Shown: positions 5,007 to 10,157, counted from the first letter of the stretch. The stretch is DNA of 10,314 nucleotides from Baffinella frigidus (GCA_026770585.1 MU646486.1:117785-128098), one strand, 5' to 3'. The notes: a model not told the origin generated them from the sequence alone. A program made the numbers and translations.

Positions 5007-5095
5007 GAGACAAGTGGGCGGCGCTGAGTGACGTGCGCGTGCGCATCGTCGATCAAATCCCAGAGGGGCTGCACGCGCTCTTTGAGCCATTCCTG
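5007..5095 (+). pseudogene. Exon D0: acceptor-side copy of exon D, 3' damaged
   Basis: After GTGATAG the frame (two bases, then GAC) reads DKWAALSDVRVRIVDQIPEG, close to DEWVALSEVRVRIVDQIPED of D1, and the acceptor phase is the same. After PE an extra G shifts the frame relative to D1. A block matching TGGAAAGCTCTCGCGACC is missing. No donor corresponding to CAGCAAG|GTCGCG is present. It could replace D1 for the Tudor strand but not for the remainder of the exon. Confidence 0.6.
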
Positions 5096-5183
5096 GGCGC
5101 AATAATACTTCATCTGTACCACCAAACACTTGTAGCACGAAACGTCGCGTTTTTAAGTCTCATTTGTGGCCTGGCGTGGCCAG

Positions 5184-5317
5184 GGGACGAGTGGGTGGCG
5201 CTGTCGGAAGTCCGTGTGCGCATCGTGGATCAAATCCCAGAAGACTGCACGCGCTGGAAAGCTCTCGCGACCCTCTTCGACCACAAGGGGAACTTCCTCA
5301 ACACACGCTTCAGCAAG
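5184..5317 (+). CDS. Exon D1: last Tudor-like strand and an adjoining helix-like segment
   Basis: The acceptor GTGGCCAG (5176-5183) is followed by GG, completing the Gly codon begun in exon C. Then 44 codons read DEWVALSEVRVRIVDQIPED, then CTRWKALATLFDHKGNFLNT, then RFSK. DEWVALSEVRVRIVD is a typical closing strand after the VxY strand of Tudor/Agenet folds. The following part is basic and probably helical; I do not recognise it. The exon ends at CAGCAAG before GTCGCG (phase 0). This donor is non-consensus, but all three D copies keep (C)AAG|GTC. The same frame also runs on for about 90 codons through the minisatellite, which I regard as chance. It is the only D copy with both ends and an uninterrupted frame. 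Confidence 0.6.
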
Positions 5318-5421
5318 GTCGCGTCCGATTTATACCGGGAAATATACCGGTCACGTCCGGTTAGTACCAGAAGATCCGCTTGTTACGTCCGGTTAGTGCC
5401 GCGGGAAACACCGGTCTCATC

Positions 5422-5508
5422 CAAATCCCAGAAGACTGCACGCGCTGGAAAGCGCTCGCGTCCCTCTTCGACCACAAGGGGAACTTCCTCAGCACACGCT
5501 TCAGCAAG
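5422..5508 (+). pseudogene. Exon D2: donor-side copy of exon D, frame open
   Basis: Begins abruptly at CAAATCCCAGAAGACTGCAC and reads QIPEDCTRWKALASLFDHKG, then NFLSTRFSK and the AAG|GTCGCG border. It is 191 bases downstream of the same point in D1. The Tudor strand (DEWVALSEVRVRIVD) is absent. Only two residue changes (T to S, N to S) against D1. Confidence 0.7.
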
Positions 5509-5612
5509 GTCGCGTCCTCTCAGTACCGGGAAATCCGCTTGTCACGTCCGGTTTGTAACAGGAAATATACCGGTCAGGTCCGGTTAGTACCGGGGGAAAC
5601 ACCGGTCTCGTG

Positions 5613-5685
5613 CAATCCCAGAAGACTGCACGCGCTGGAAAGCTCTCGCGACAAGGGGAACTTCCTCAATACCCGCGTCACGAAG
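5613..5685 (+). pseudogene. Exon D3: donor-side copy of exon D with a 13-base deletion
   Basis: Starts at CAATCCCAGAAGACTGCACG, about 191 bases after D2. GCTCTCGCGACAAGGGG lacks the 13 bases between TCGCGAC and ACAAGGGG that code for TLFDH, breaking the frame. It ends CACGAAG|GTCTCC. Deletion between short repeats of AC is likely. Confidence 0.75.
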
Positions 5686-6213
5686 GTCTCCTCCGATTTT
5701 TTCTGGAAGATGTATCGGTCACGTCCGTTTAGTACCGGGGACACGTGGGTGATTTCCGGTTAGTACCGGGGAGAACACCGGTCCCGTCCGATTAGTACCG
5801 GGAAACACGCGGGTCCTGTCCTTTTAGAACCGGGAAATACGCGGGTCCCGTCCGGTGAGTATCCTAGACTCGCCCTGAAGCCAGGATGACGTTTGGCTTG
5901 GTGGCACGCCTTCAAAGAGCGCGGCCCACCGGGACAAAAGTCGAGAGTGGAACGTCTCAAAGCAAAAGTGGAACCGCTGTTAACTTAAGAAGTAACAGTG
6001 GAAAACACCGGTCTCGTCCACTTGGCACCCGCCTGCAATCGCGCGTTCTTTTGGAGCAGAGTTTGCGCTGTGTCGCAGGACCTACATCGGCCCTAGCCAC
6101 CCTGGAGGGGACTTGCGGCCAATCCCGAATAACCCTTTATCGCAAAAGTTGACATGATTTATACCACTAAAATACATATTAGACCTTTTTGTACCAGATC
6201 CATTCATCACGGG

Positions 6214-6232
6214 GGCGCCACATTGTGGCGCC
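6214..6232. other. GC-rich hairpin GGCGCCACA-T-TGTGGCGCC
   Basis: Perfect 9-base arms around a single T. On RNA the loop would open to three bases. There is no following T run, so no bacterial-type terminator reading applies; its role is unknown. Confidence 0.85.
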
Positions 6233-6300
6233 ATCTCGAAGGGGAGTTGACTTAAGAATGCTCAAAATACCATAATGTTCCATCCAGGGTGGGTCCGAGA

Positions 6301-6310
6301 CTGACGTCAG
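6301..6310. other. CTGACGTCAG palindrome (CRE-like site)
   Basis: A perfect 10-base palindrome containing TGACGTCA, the binding site of CREB/ATF-type bZIP factors in animals, fungi and plants. In this position, in the proposed D-E intron, any regulatory role is speculative. Confidence 0.4.
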
Positions 6311-6441
6311 ACGCGATCACGCGTGTTCTTTTTATGCATCACGTCCGACTGCTCACACGCGTTTTTAAAAACGTTTGAGCCCTTTTTCCCGCGTTTTTAT
6401 TCTACGTTTGAAGGTGTTTTAACACGGGGGTTTTTTTGCAG

Positions 6442-6513
6442 ATGGAACTCCAAAAAGTCTACGATCAAATCCTCCCTGCGAAGGTCGCCAAGAGCTGGAA
6501 ACGAGAGAAGAAG
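6442..6513 (+). CDS. Exon E: basic segment after a strong acceptor
   Basis: GTTTTTTTGCAG is the best acceptor in the window. The frame that follows (phase 0, as left by exon D) reads MELQKVYDQILPAKVAKSWK then REKK. AAG|GTCC at 6513-6514 could be a donor, or the frame could continue as VRSRPRH to a TAA at 6535-6537 and end the protein. DQI followed by a basic WK resembles DQIPEDCTRWK of exon D, perhaps an old exon duplication or chance. The sequence is Lys/Arg-rich, as in many nuclear proteins. An AGAAGAAGGTCC block recurs at 6671-6682, which would be a donor-side copy like those of the other exons. The segment is short and has no recognised family, so confidence is limited. Confidence 0.4.
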
Positions 6514-6583
6514 GTCCGATCTCGCCCGCGCCACTAATTAATTTACACTTTCTCTTTCTTTAATTTACAATTTCTCTGCCCAG
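6514..6583 (+). other. Possible 70-base intron between E and F
   Basis: Begins GTCCGATC, contains CCACTAATTAATTT as a branch-point-like site, then TTTCTCTTTCTTTAATTTAC and TTTCTCTGCCCAG. The 3' end is intron-like, while the 5' end is non-consensus. Confidence 0.35.
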
Positions 6584-6607
6584 GGGCCTTGGAGCCATTA
6601 GCGTAAT
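6584..6607 (+). CDS. Exon F: possible last exon (GALEPLA, stop)
   Basis: After TCTCTGCCCAG the phase-0 frame reads GALEPLA and stops at TAA 6605-6607. Seven codons cannot be supported by composition or motif. The only arguments are the good acceptor and the matching phase. Confidence 0.2.
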
Positions 6608-6819
6608 ATCTGGGGGGGGGGGGGCAGCACTGATCCCTGATGGGGTCGATTATTTCTATTGAACAGGATCAGAAGAAGGTCCAGTCTCCCAGCTCTGCCT
6701 CAGTCGGGTTGACTGATCGTTTTCACGCCAAAGGTTGACGAATTTGTAATGTGCATGTTCTCGCAGACCACTCAGCGGACTTCGAAGGGATTTCTGAATA
6801 ACCCTTAAGCGATAAGACC
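6608..6819. other. Gene-free stretch with poly-G and a displaced exon-A-flank fragment
   Basis: A run of 13 G lies at 6612-6624. AGCTCTGCCTCAGTCGGGTT at 6691, followed by GACTG, matches the intron start after exon A1 (449-473) with about three differences in 25 bases, 6 kb from its relatives. AGAAGAAGGTCC at 6671-6682 repeats the exon E end. No coding region was recognised. Confidence 0.6.
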
Positions 6820-6920
6820 TGCGACCCTACGGTAGGCAACCCGTAGGGACATAGGGGGGTTCCTACGGACAAGATAACGGAAACTCGGCCCGAATGGGCC
6901 GAAAATTCCTTCGTAGCCAG
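6820..6920 (-). repeat. Reverse-strand copy of the CCGTAGGAACCC repeat family
   Basis: Read on the minus strand it gives TTTCCGTTATCTTGTCCGTA, then GGAACCCCCCTATGTCCCTA, then TTGCCTACCGTAGGG. This is the core of the tandem repeats at 8691-9310. The + strand flank GGGCCGAAAATTCCTTCGTA also matches 8630-8650. Confidence 0.8.
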
Positions 6921-6987
6921 CTGTGTGGCCAGTCGGGAAACTGGAAATCCACGAAATCAGTTTGCACCCTGCATGCGAGCTTCCCGG

Positions 6988-7144
6988 TGCAATTTCATCT
7001 CGGAAGATAACTGAATCAGTTCTTTTTCAATAGCAGGTTGCGTAAGAGAAATAAGTTGGTGCATAGTAAATTTAATTAGGCCCCCTAATTAAACGAAAAC
7101 GCTAATTAGGGAACTGCTTCAGTTATTTTCGAGGTGAGATTGCA
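6988..7144 (-). mobile_element. MITE-like element, copy 2 (157 bp), reverse orientation
   Basis: Termini TGCAATTTCATCTCGGAAGA and GAGGTGAGATTGCA are inverted repeats carrying GATAACTGAATCAGTTC and its partner. On the minus strand the interior (CAGTTCCCTAATTAGCG, then TTAAATTTACTATGC) follows copy 1 (2069-2226) throughout, so this is the same element inverted. The ends show TGCA on both sides, a possible 4-bp target duplication. A stretch at about 5998-6040 resembles the flank up to TGCAATC without the element. Confidence 0.85.
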
Positions 7145-7223
7145 GGCCGGTACCAAGTGGACGAGCCAGGGGTGTTTCCCGGTACTAATCTCATGCGGAA
7201 AGCCTTTTAATTAAAAAAACTTC
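7145..7223. other. Flank with a minus-strand GGTACTAA minisatellite remnant
   Basis: On the minus strand it reads TTAGTACCGGGAAACACC, then CTCGTCCACTTGGTACC. This is related to the exon D minisatellite and to 5998-6033. Confidence 0.6.
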
Positions 7224-7447
7224 GGTAATGAAATTTACTACACACAACGATCTTTACTACTAATATTGAAGGAAGCGTGTCATGATTTTTATTGAAATCC
7301 ATTTTAAAAAAATCAAGAGAGTTTCCACATTAAACGGGACCAGCGTGTTTGCTGGTACTCATCGGACGGTCGCCCCCAATGAAAATTACTACACGTCTGC
7401 TTTAAAATCACTAGTAAAGATCGTTATGTGTAGTAAATTTCATTGCC
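7224..7447. mobile_element. Foldback element with 35-nt arms (TTTACTACACA family)
   Basis: Arms 7224-7258 and 7413-7447 match inverted at 33 of 35 positions and contain AATGAAATTTACTACACA and AACGATCTTTACT. The 154-base interior includes GAAAATTACTACACG and GGGACCAGCGTGTTTGCTGG. A partial direct copy of the right half lies at 8247-8363 and a single motif at 9877-9889. The frame spanning 7282-7617 crosses the element and has no recognisable domain. Confidence 0.85.
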
Positions 7448-7545
7448 ACAAAGCCCACCGGCGTCCACCAACCCTCACAATCGGACAAATCGACGAGTTG
7501 TGGGGCCCATTTTCCTTGGACAGAGGGGCCAGATCTGACCCCTCC

Positions 7546-7715
7546 CCACACGAGGCTACCCAGGCGAACAGAACAAAAGGGACTTTTAAAGTTTTGTGGG
7601 GAAATGATCACGGATAATGTAACCGACCGACCGCTCAGCGGGCGGAAACGTGATCATTTCCCCACAAAACTTTAAAAGTCCCTTTTATTCTGTTCGCCTG
7701 GGTAGCCTCGTGTGG
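7546..7715. mobile_element. Near-perfect palindrome with 67-nt arms
   Basis: Arms 7546-7612 and 7649-7715 are inverted copies with one mismatch (AACA against AATA). The spacer is 36 bases (GATAATGTAACCGACCGACC onward). The arms include GAGGCTACCCAGGCGAACAG, TTTTAAAGTTTTGTGGGG and AAATGATCACG. There is no coding content. Such identity between arms implies recent formation or conversion. It would form a cruciform or a long RNA hairpin and could be a small-RNA source. Confidence 0.9.
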
Positions 7716-7867
7716 CTGCCGGGTAAATCTGATGTCTTAAAACCGACGATTTGGTCCTCCCGTGGGGGTTGGTGTTGGCAGCTGAGAGGCACCTGACAGC
7801 CGGGTATTTCTCACTGCGCGGTCTCTGAAAGCAAGAGAGCTAGCCAGTCCGGGCAGCCAGGAGCCCT
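7716..7867. other. Gene-free spacer
   Basis: Contains CTTAAAACCGACGATTTGG, loosely related to the minus strand at 9911-9921, and CACCTGACAGCCG, which recurs at 8062-8074. No gene, RNA or tandem repeat was recognised. Confidence 0.4.
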
Positions 7868-8031
7868 CCACCAGCCCTCACGGTTTGGGAAATTGGGAAA
7901 TTACGTACCACTTTTAAAACTCTAAACACCCTGCTTTGGGAGTTTTAAAAATAACCGACGTCGGAATCCGACTTGATTCAAGGGCATTACGTACCGCCAC
8001 ATTCGATCATTTGCCCAGTGAGGGCTGGTGG
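7868..8031. mobile_element. TIR-bounded element (CCACCAGCCCTCAC ends), 164 bp
   Basis: Left CCACCAGCCCTCAC (7868-7881) and right GTGAGGGCTGGTGG (8018-8031) are a perfect 14-base inverted pair, with weaker symmetry continuing as TTTGGGAAAT / ATTTGCCCA. Inside, TTTTAAAACTC (7912-7922) pairs with GAGTTTTAAAA (7940-7950), and TTACGTACC occurs on both sides. Related single ends (CCACCAACCCTCACA) occur near 7467 and 8490. Confidence 0.7.
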
Positions 8032-8115
8032 CTGTGAGTCACGTGATGACGGTCGGACACTCACCTGACAGCCGTCGCACGCATGTCTCCGGTACTAACC
8101 GGACATGACAAACTG

Positions 8116-8161
8116 GACGGGACCAGCGTGGTGGCTGGTAGTAATCGGACGGGAGCCCCCA
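8116..8161 (+). repeat. Direct repeat of 7334-7379 (GGGACCAGCGTG)
   Basis: GACGGGACCAGCGTGGTGGC, then TGGTAGTAATCGGACGGGAG matches AACGGGACCAGCGTGTTTGC, then TGGTACTCATCGGACGGTCG. So part of the foldback interior is also present outside a foldback structure. Confidence 0.75.
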
Positions 8162-8170
8162 GCGTTCACC

Positions 8171-8430
8171 GTCCACCGGCGTAACGTTGCACGCATGTCT
8201 CAGGTGCTTCGGGTGCAACATGACAATCCTCAGGGCGAAGCATACGGAAAATTACTACACGTTTGCTTAAAGTTACTACACGTTTGCTTTAATATTACTA
8301 GGAATGAGTAAATTTCGTTATGTGTAGTAAATTTCAGCGTTCTGTGTAGTAAATTTCATTGCCAAAGTCCACCGGCGTAACATCGCACCCACATCTCAGG
8401 TGCTGGTGCTTCTTGTCAATCCTCTGGGTG
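8171..8430 (+). repeat. Direct repeat pair CACCGGCGTAACNTNGCAC with TTACTACACG block between
   Basis: CCACCGGCGTAACGTTGCAC at 8173 recurs as CCACCGGCGTAACATCGCAC at 8370, both followed by CTCAGGTGCT and ACAATCCTC/TCAATCCTC. Between them (8247-8363) lies a partial copy of the 7381-7447 sequence, ending TGTGTAGTAAATTTCATTGCC, with an internal ATTACTACACGTTTGCTT duplication. Confidence 0.75.
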
Positions 8431-8690
8431 ACGCTGACGAGCCCGCCGCGGGTTCGACTCCAGGCAAACCCCAAAACACTCAACCCTACCACCAACCCTC
8501 ACATCTTGGGCAAATCGAAAAAGTCAAAAACACCACATGCCCTTGGAGGCCGTCGGAATCCGACGGCCTTCAATGGGGGGGTTGGAGCCGTTTTCCCCGG
8601 TTTGCACAGACTGTGCGGGTTGGAGGTATGTGGGCCGAAAATCCCTTCGTAGCCCGCTGTGTGGTAGGTTCCTACATCAGGAACTCCGGG
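8431..8690. other. Gene-free stretch with hairpin 8548-8568
   Basis: GGCCGTCGGA-A-TCCGACGGCC is a perfect 10-base-arm hairpin at 8548-8568; its core GTCGGAATCCGAC also occurs at 7960-7972. The two overlapping frames here (8359-8652 and 8400-8729) show no domain. From about 8628 the sequence enters the GGGCCGAAAATCCCTTCGTA repeat. Confidence 0.6.
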
Positions 8691-8838
8691 CCACCTTTCC
8701 GTTACCTTATCCGTAGGAACCCTCCCTGAGTCCCTACGGTATTTATTGCCTACCGTAGGACCTATGGATTGTTCACTTAAGTGTCGTTCACGAAATCCCT
8801 TTGTAGTCCGCTTCGGATTCGACATCAGGTACTCCGGG

Positions 8839-8928
8839 CCCGCCTCAGGTGTTGACTTTGCCCGCCTCAGGAGTTGACTTTACCCGCCTCAGGAGTTGAC
8901 TTTTCCCACCTCGGGAGTTGACTTTGGG
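8839..8928 (+). repeat. 22-bp minisatellite CCCGCCTCAGGAGTTGACTTT, four copies
   Basis: GTTGACTT cores at 8851, 8873, 8895 and 8917 give an exact 22-base period. The units differ at GGTGTTGAC/GGAGTTGAC and at one TCCCACCTCGGG variant. Confidence 0.95.
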
Positions 8929-9102
8929 CAAGTCGGGCCGGGCCACCTTTCCGTTACCTGATCCGTAGAAACCCCCCTAAGTCCCTACCGCATTTATTGC
9001 CTGCCATGGGATGGATTGTTGCCATAGGATGGATTGTTCACTTGAGTGTCATTCACGAAATCCCTTTGTAGTCCGCCTCGGGTTCGACATCAGGTATTCC
9101 GG

Positions 9103-9170
9103 GCCCGCCTCAGGTGTTGACTTTGCCCGCCTCAGGAGTTGACTTTACCCGCCTTAGGAGTTGACTTTGG
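9103..9170 (+). repeat. 22-bp minisatellite CCCGCCTCAGGAGTTGACTTT, three copies
   Basis: Cores at 9116, 9138 and 9160, period 22, in the same position within the second large unit. One unit fewer than at 8839-8928. Confidence 0.95.
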
Positions 9171-9293
9171 GCAAGTCGGGCCACCTTTCCGTTACCTTAT
9201 CCGTAGGAACCCCCCTAAGTCCCTGCGGTGTTGATTGCCTACCGTAGGACCTATGGATTATTCGCGTACGTGTCATCCACGAAATCCCTTTGT

Positions 9294-9560
9294 AGAGCGC
9301 TGTGCAGAGAAGTTGGCAACCGGAAAATGGAAAAATAGGAAACTTGGAGCCATTTTGTCCCTGTTTGAGAAATTCATGGTATTTGTAGAGCACTGTGCAG
9401 AGAAGTTGGCCACGGGAAATAATGGAAAATCGAGAAATTGGAGCCATTTTGTCAACTTTTGACAAAATTCAGTACCATGAATTTCTCAAAAGTTGATAAA
9501 ATGGCTCCAAGTTTCCTATTTTTCCCTTTCCCGGTGGCCAACTTCTCTGCGCAGCGCTCT
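9294..9560. mobile_element. Inverted repeat with 87-nt arms and an internal third copy
   Basis: Arm 9294-9380 (AGAGCGCTGTGCAGAGAAGT onward) and arm 9474-9560 are reverse complements at about 78 of 87 positions. A third, direct copy (AGAGCACTGTGCAGAGAAGT) fills 9387-9467 between them. At the junction TTTTGTCAA-CTT-TTGACAAAA is a perfect small hairpin (9447-9467). The minus- and plus-strand frames here (NFSAQ, KLATG) are translations of the same repeat and not independent genes. Confidence 0.85.
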
Positions 9561-9619
9561 CTAGTCCCTCGGGGTCTACGCTACCACGCCAGAATGCTCG
9601 AGGGAAACCGACGCCTCAT

Positions 9620-9639
9620 CCGCGTCAGATCTGACGCGG
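9620..9639. other. Perfect 20-bp palindrome
   Basis: CCGCGTCAGATCTGACGCGG is fully self-complementary with no spacer and is directly followed by TTGACTTAAG. A dyad of this kind could bind a dimeric protein. It may instead be a short foldback remnant. Confidence 0.95.
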
Positions 9640-9705
9640 TTGACTTAAGAATTCAAGGCATTTCCCTTGAAAGACGTCAAAAGTGGATGTTTCGAGTGCC
9701 CTGGC

Positions 9706-9751
9706 GTGGGATGTACATGTTATGAGCATCGGGGGTTCTCGGGGGCCCGGC
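9706..9751 (+). repeat. Spaced repeat GGATGTACATGTTATGAGCA, copy 1
   Basis: GTGGGATGTACATGTTATGA, then GCATCGGGGGTTCTCGGGGGCCCGG. Copies 2 and 3 are at 9975-10000 and 10158-10203; copy 3 shares the GGGTTTCTC-GGGACCCGG tail. Confidence 0.85.
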
Positions 9752-9974
9752 CAGCCCGCTCGAGAATGCTGGAGGATCCTAATTACATGTGGGGTTGTAA
9801 ATATTTGTACCAGGATAAGGTGTTCCAACCTCGCGCCTGGCCTAATTTTGCTTAGTTACGTGACCAATCAACGAAAGTTACTACACAAATGCCCACTTTT
9901 AAAAGCACGTCGGTTTTAAATAGGCCCCTCTAGCATCCTCGTGTGGATCACCGAACGACTGATGTTTAACTTCC

Positions 9975-10000
9975 GTGTGGATGTACATGTTATGAGCATC
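9975..10000 (+). repeat. Spaced repeat GGATGTACATGTTATGAGCA, copy 2
   Basis: GTGTGGATGTACATGTTATG, then AGCATC, followed at once by CTCGTGTGGATGTAC, the start of a further partial unit. The basic unit therefore appears to be GAGCATCTCGTGTGGATGTA, then CATGTTAT. Confidence 0.85.
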
Positions 10001-10052
10001 TCGTGTGGATGTACAACCACTCCAGAGTGAAGGAGGGGATTGAATTTTTTCA

Positions 10053-10070
10053 ACCGTATCAGGATACGGT
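10053..10070. other. Short hairpin ACCGTATC-AG-GATACGGT
   Basis: Perfect 8-base arms with a 2-base loop, in an otherwise gene-free stretch, flanked by TTTTTTCA and ATTTGACTTTTGAAAAC. Confidence 0.85.
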
Positions 10071-10157
10071 ATTTGACTTTTGAAAACCACTGCCTTGAGG
10101 GGAATTGACTTTTGGCGACCCCTTTGAAGACTCTGGCGTGGAAGATTGAGCATCTCT

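Larger units (their letters stand above)
5318..5862 (+). repeat. GTCCGGTTAGTACCGGGAAA minisatellite, interleaved with D2 and D3
   Basis: Units of about 30-33 bases built on CGTCCGGTTAGTACCGGGAA and ACACCGGTC fill 5325-5421, 5515-5612 and 5700-5862. Variants include ACGCGGGTCCCGTCCGGT and TTAGTACCGGGGACACGTGG. Single outliers occur at 5998-6018 (GAAAACACCGGTCTCGTCC), on the other strand at 7160-7190, and near 8093-8106 (CCGGTACTAACCGGAC), so the motif is dispersed as well as tandem. Confidence 0.9.
5863..6441 (+). other. D-E intron remainder: no gene seen, several palindromes
   Basis: Mixed-sequence stretch with one isolated minisatellite unit (5998-6018), a paralogue of the flank of MITE copy 2 (about 5998-6040), GAATAACCCTTTATCGCAAAAG (resembling 6792-6816) and GTTGACTTAAG at 6246-6256. 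The end, CGTTTTTATTCTACG, then GGGGGTTTTTTTGCAG, is a good polypyrimidine tract and acceptor for exon E. The open frame at 5886-6152 has no recognisable motif. Confidence 0.5.
8691..9310 (+). repeat. Tandem repeat of about 245 bp, two and a half copies
   Basis: CCACCTTTCCGTTACC starts units at 8691, 8943 and 9181 (spacings 252 and 238). Each runs through TCCGTAGGAACCC, TTTATTGCCTACCGTAGGAC, GGATTGTTCACTTAAGTGTC and CACGAAATCCCTTTGTAG, then a TTCGACATCAGGTA block and a 22-base subarray. Unit two has a duplicated GGATGGATTGTTGCCATA. CCTACGGTA (8733-8741) and TACCGTAGG (8751-8759) form a hairpin. Confidence 0.9.

Noticed and set aside
5000-5587. 195-codon ORF as one protein
   Set aside because: It joins D0, an intron, D1, a minisatellite and part of the D2 unit out of its proper frame. 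The acceptors at 5006 and 5183 and the repeat in the spacer argue for exons instead of one continuous frame.
5886-6152. 88-codon ORF starting MTFGLVARL
   Set aside because: No recognisable domain. It contains an isolated minisatellite unit and is Ser/Thr/Arg-rich, as expected for chance frames in GC-moderate DNA.
6214-6232. Rho-independent terminator
   Set aside because: The hairpin lacks a following U run and the window is eukaryotic.
7282-7617. 111-codon ORF
   Set aside because: It crosses the right arm of a foldback element and the left arm of the 67-nt palindrome; no domain seen.
8448-8460. tRNA-like B box (GGGTTCGACTCC)
   Set aside because: No acceptor stem pairing, no anticodon arm and no A box at the right distance.
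8359-8825. Overlapping ORFs of about 100 codons on both strands
   Set aside because: They overlap dispersed repeats and run into the 245-bp tandem repeat; no motif, no supporting splice sites.
8839-9170. CRISPR-like spaced repeats
   Set aside because: The 22-base units are contiguous without unique spacers, and the setting is eukaryotic.
9154-9725. NFSAQ / KLATG / LSKVDKMAP frames
   Set aside because: The same sequence translated from the three copies of the 87-bp repeat in different directions.
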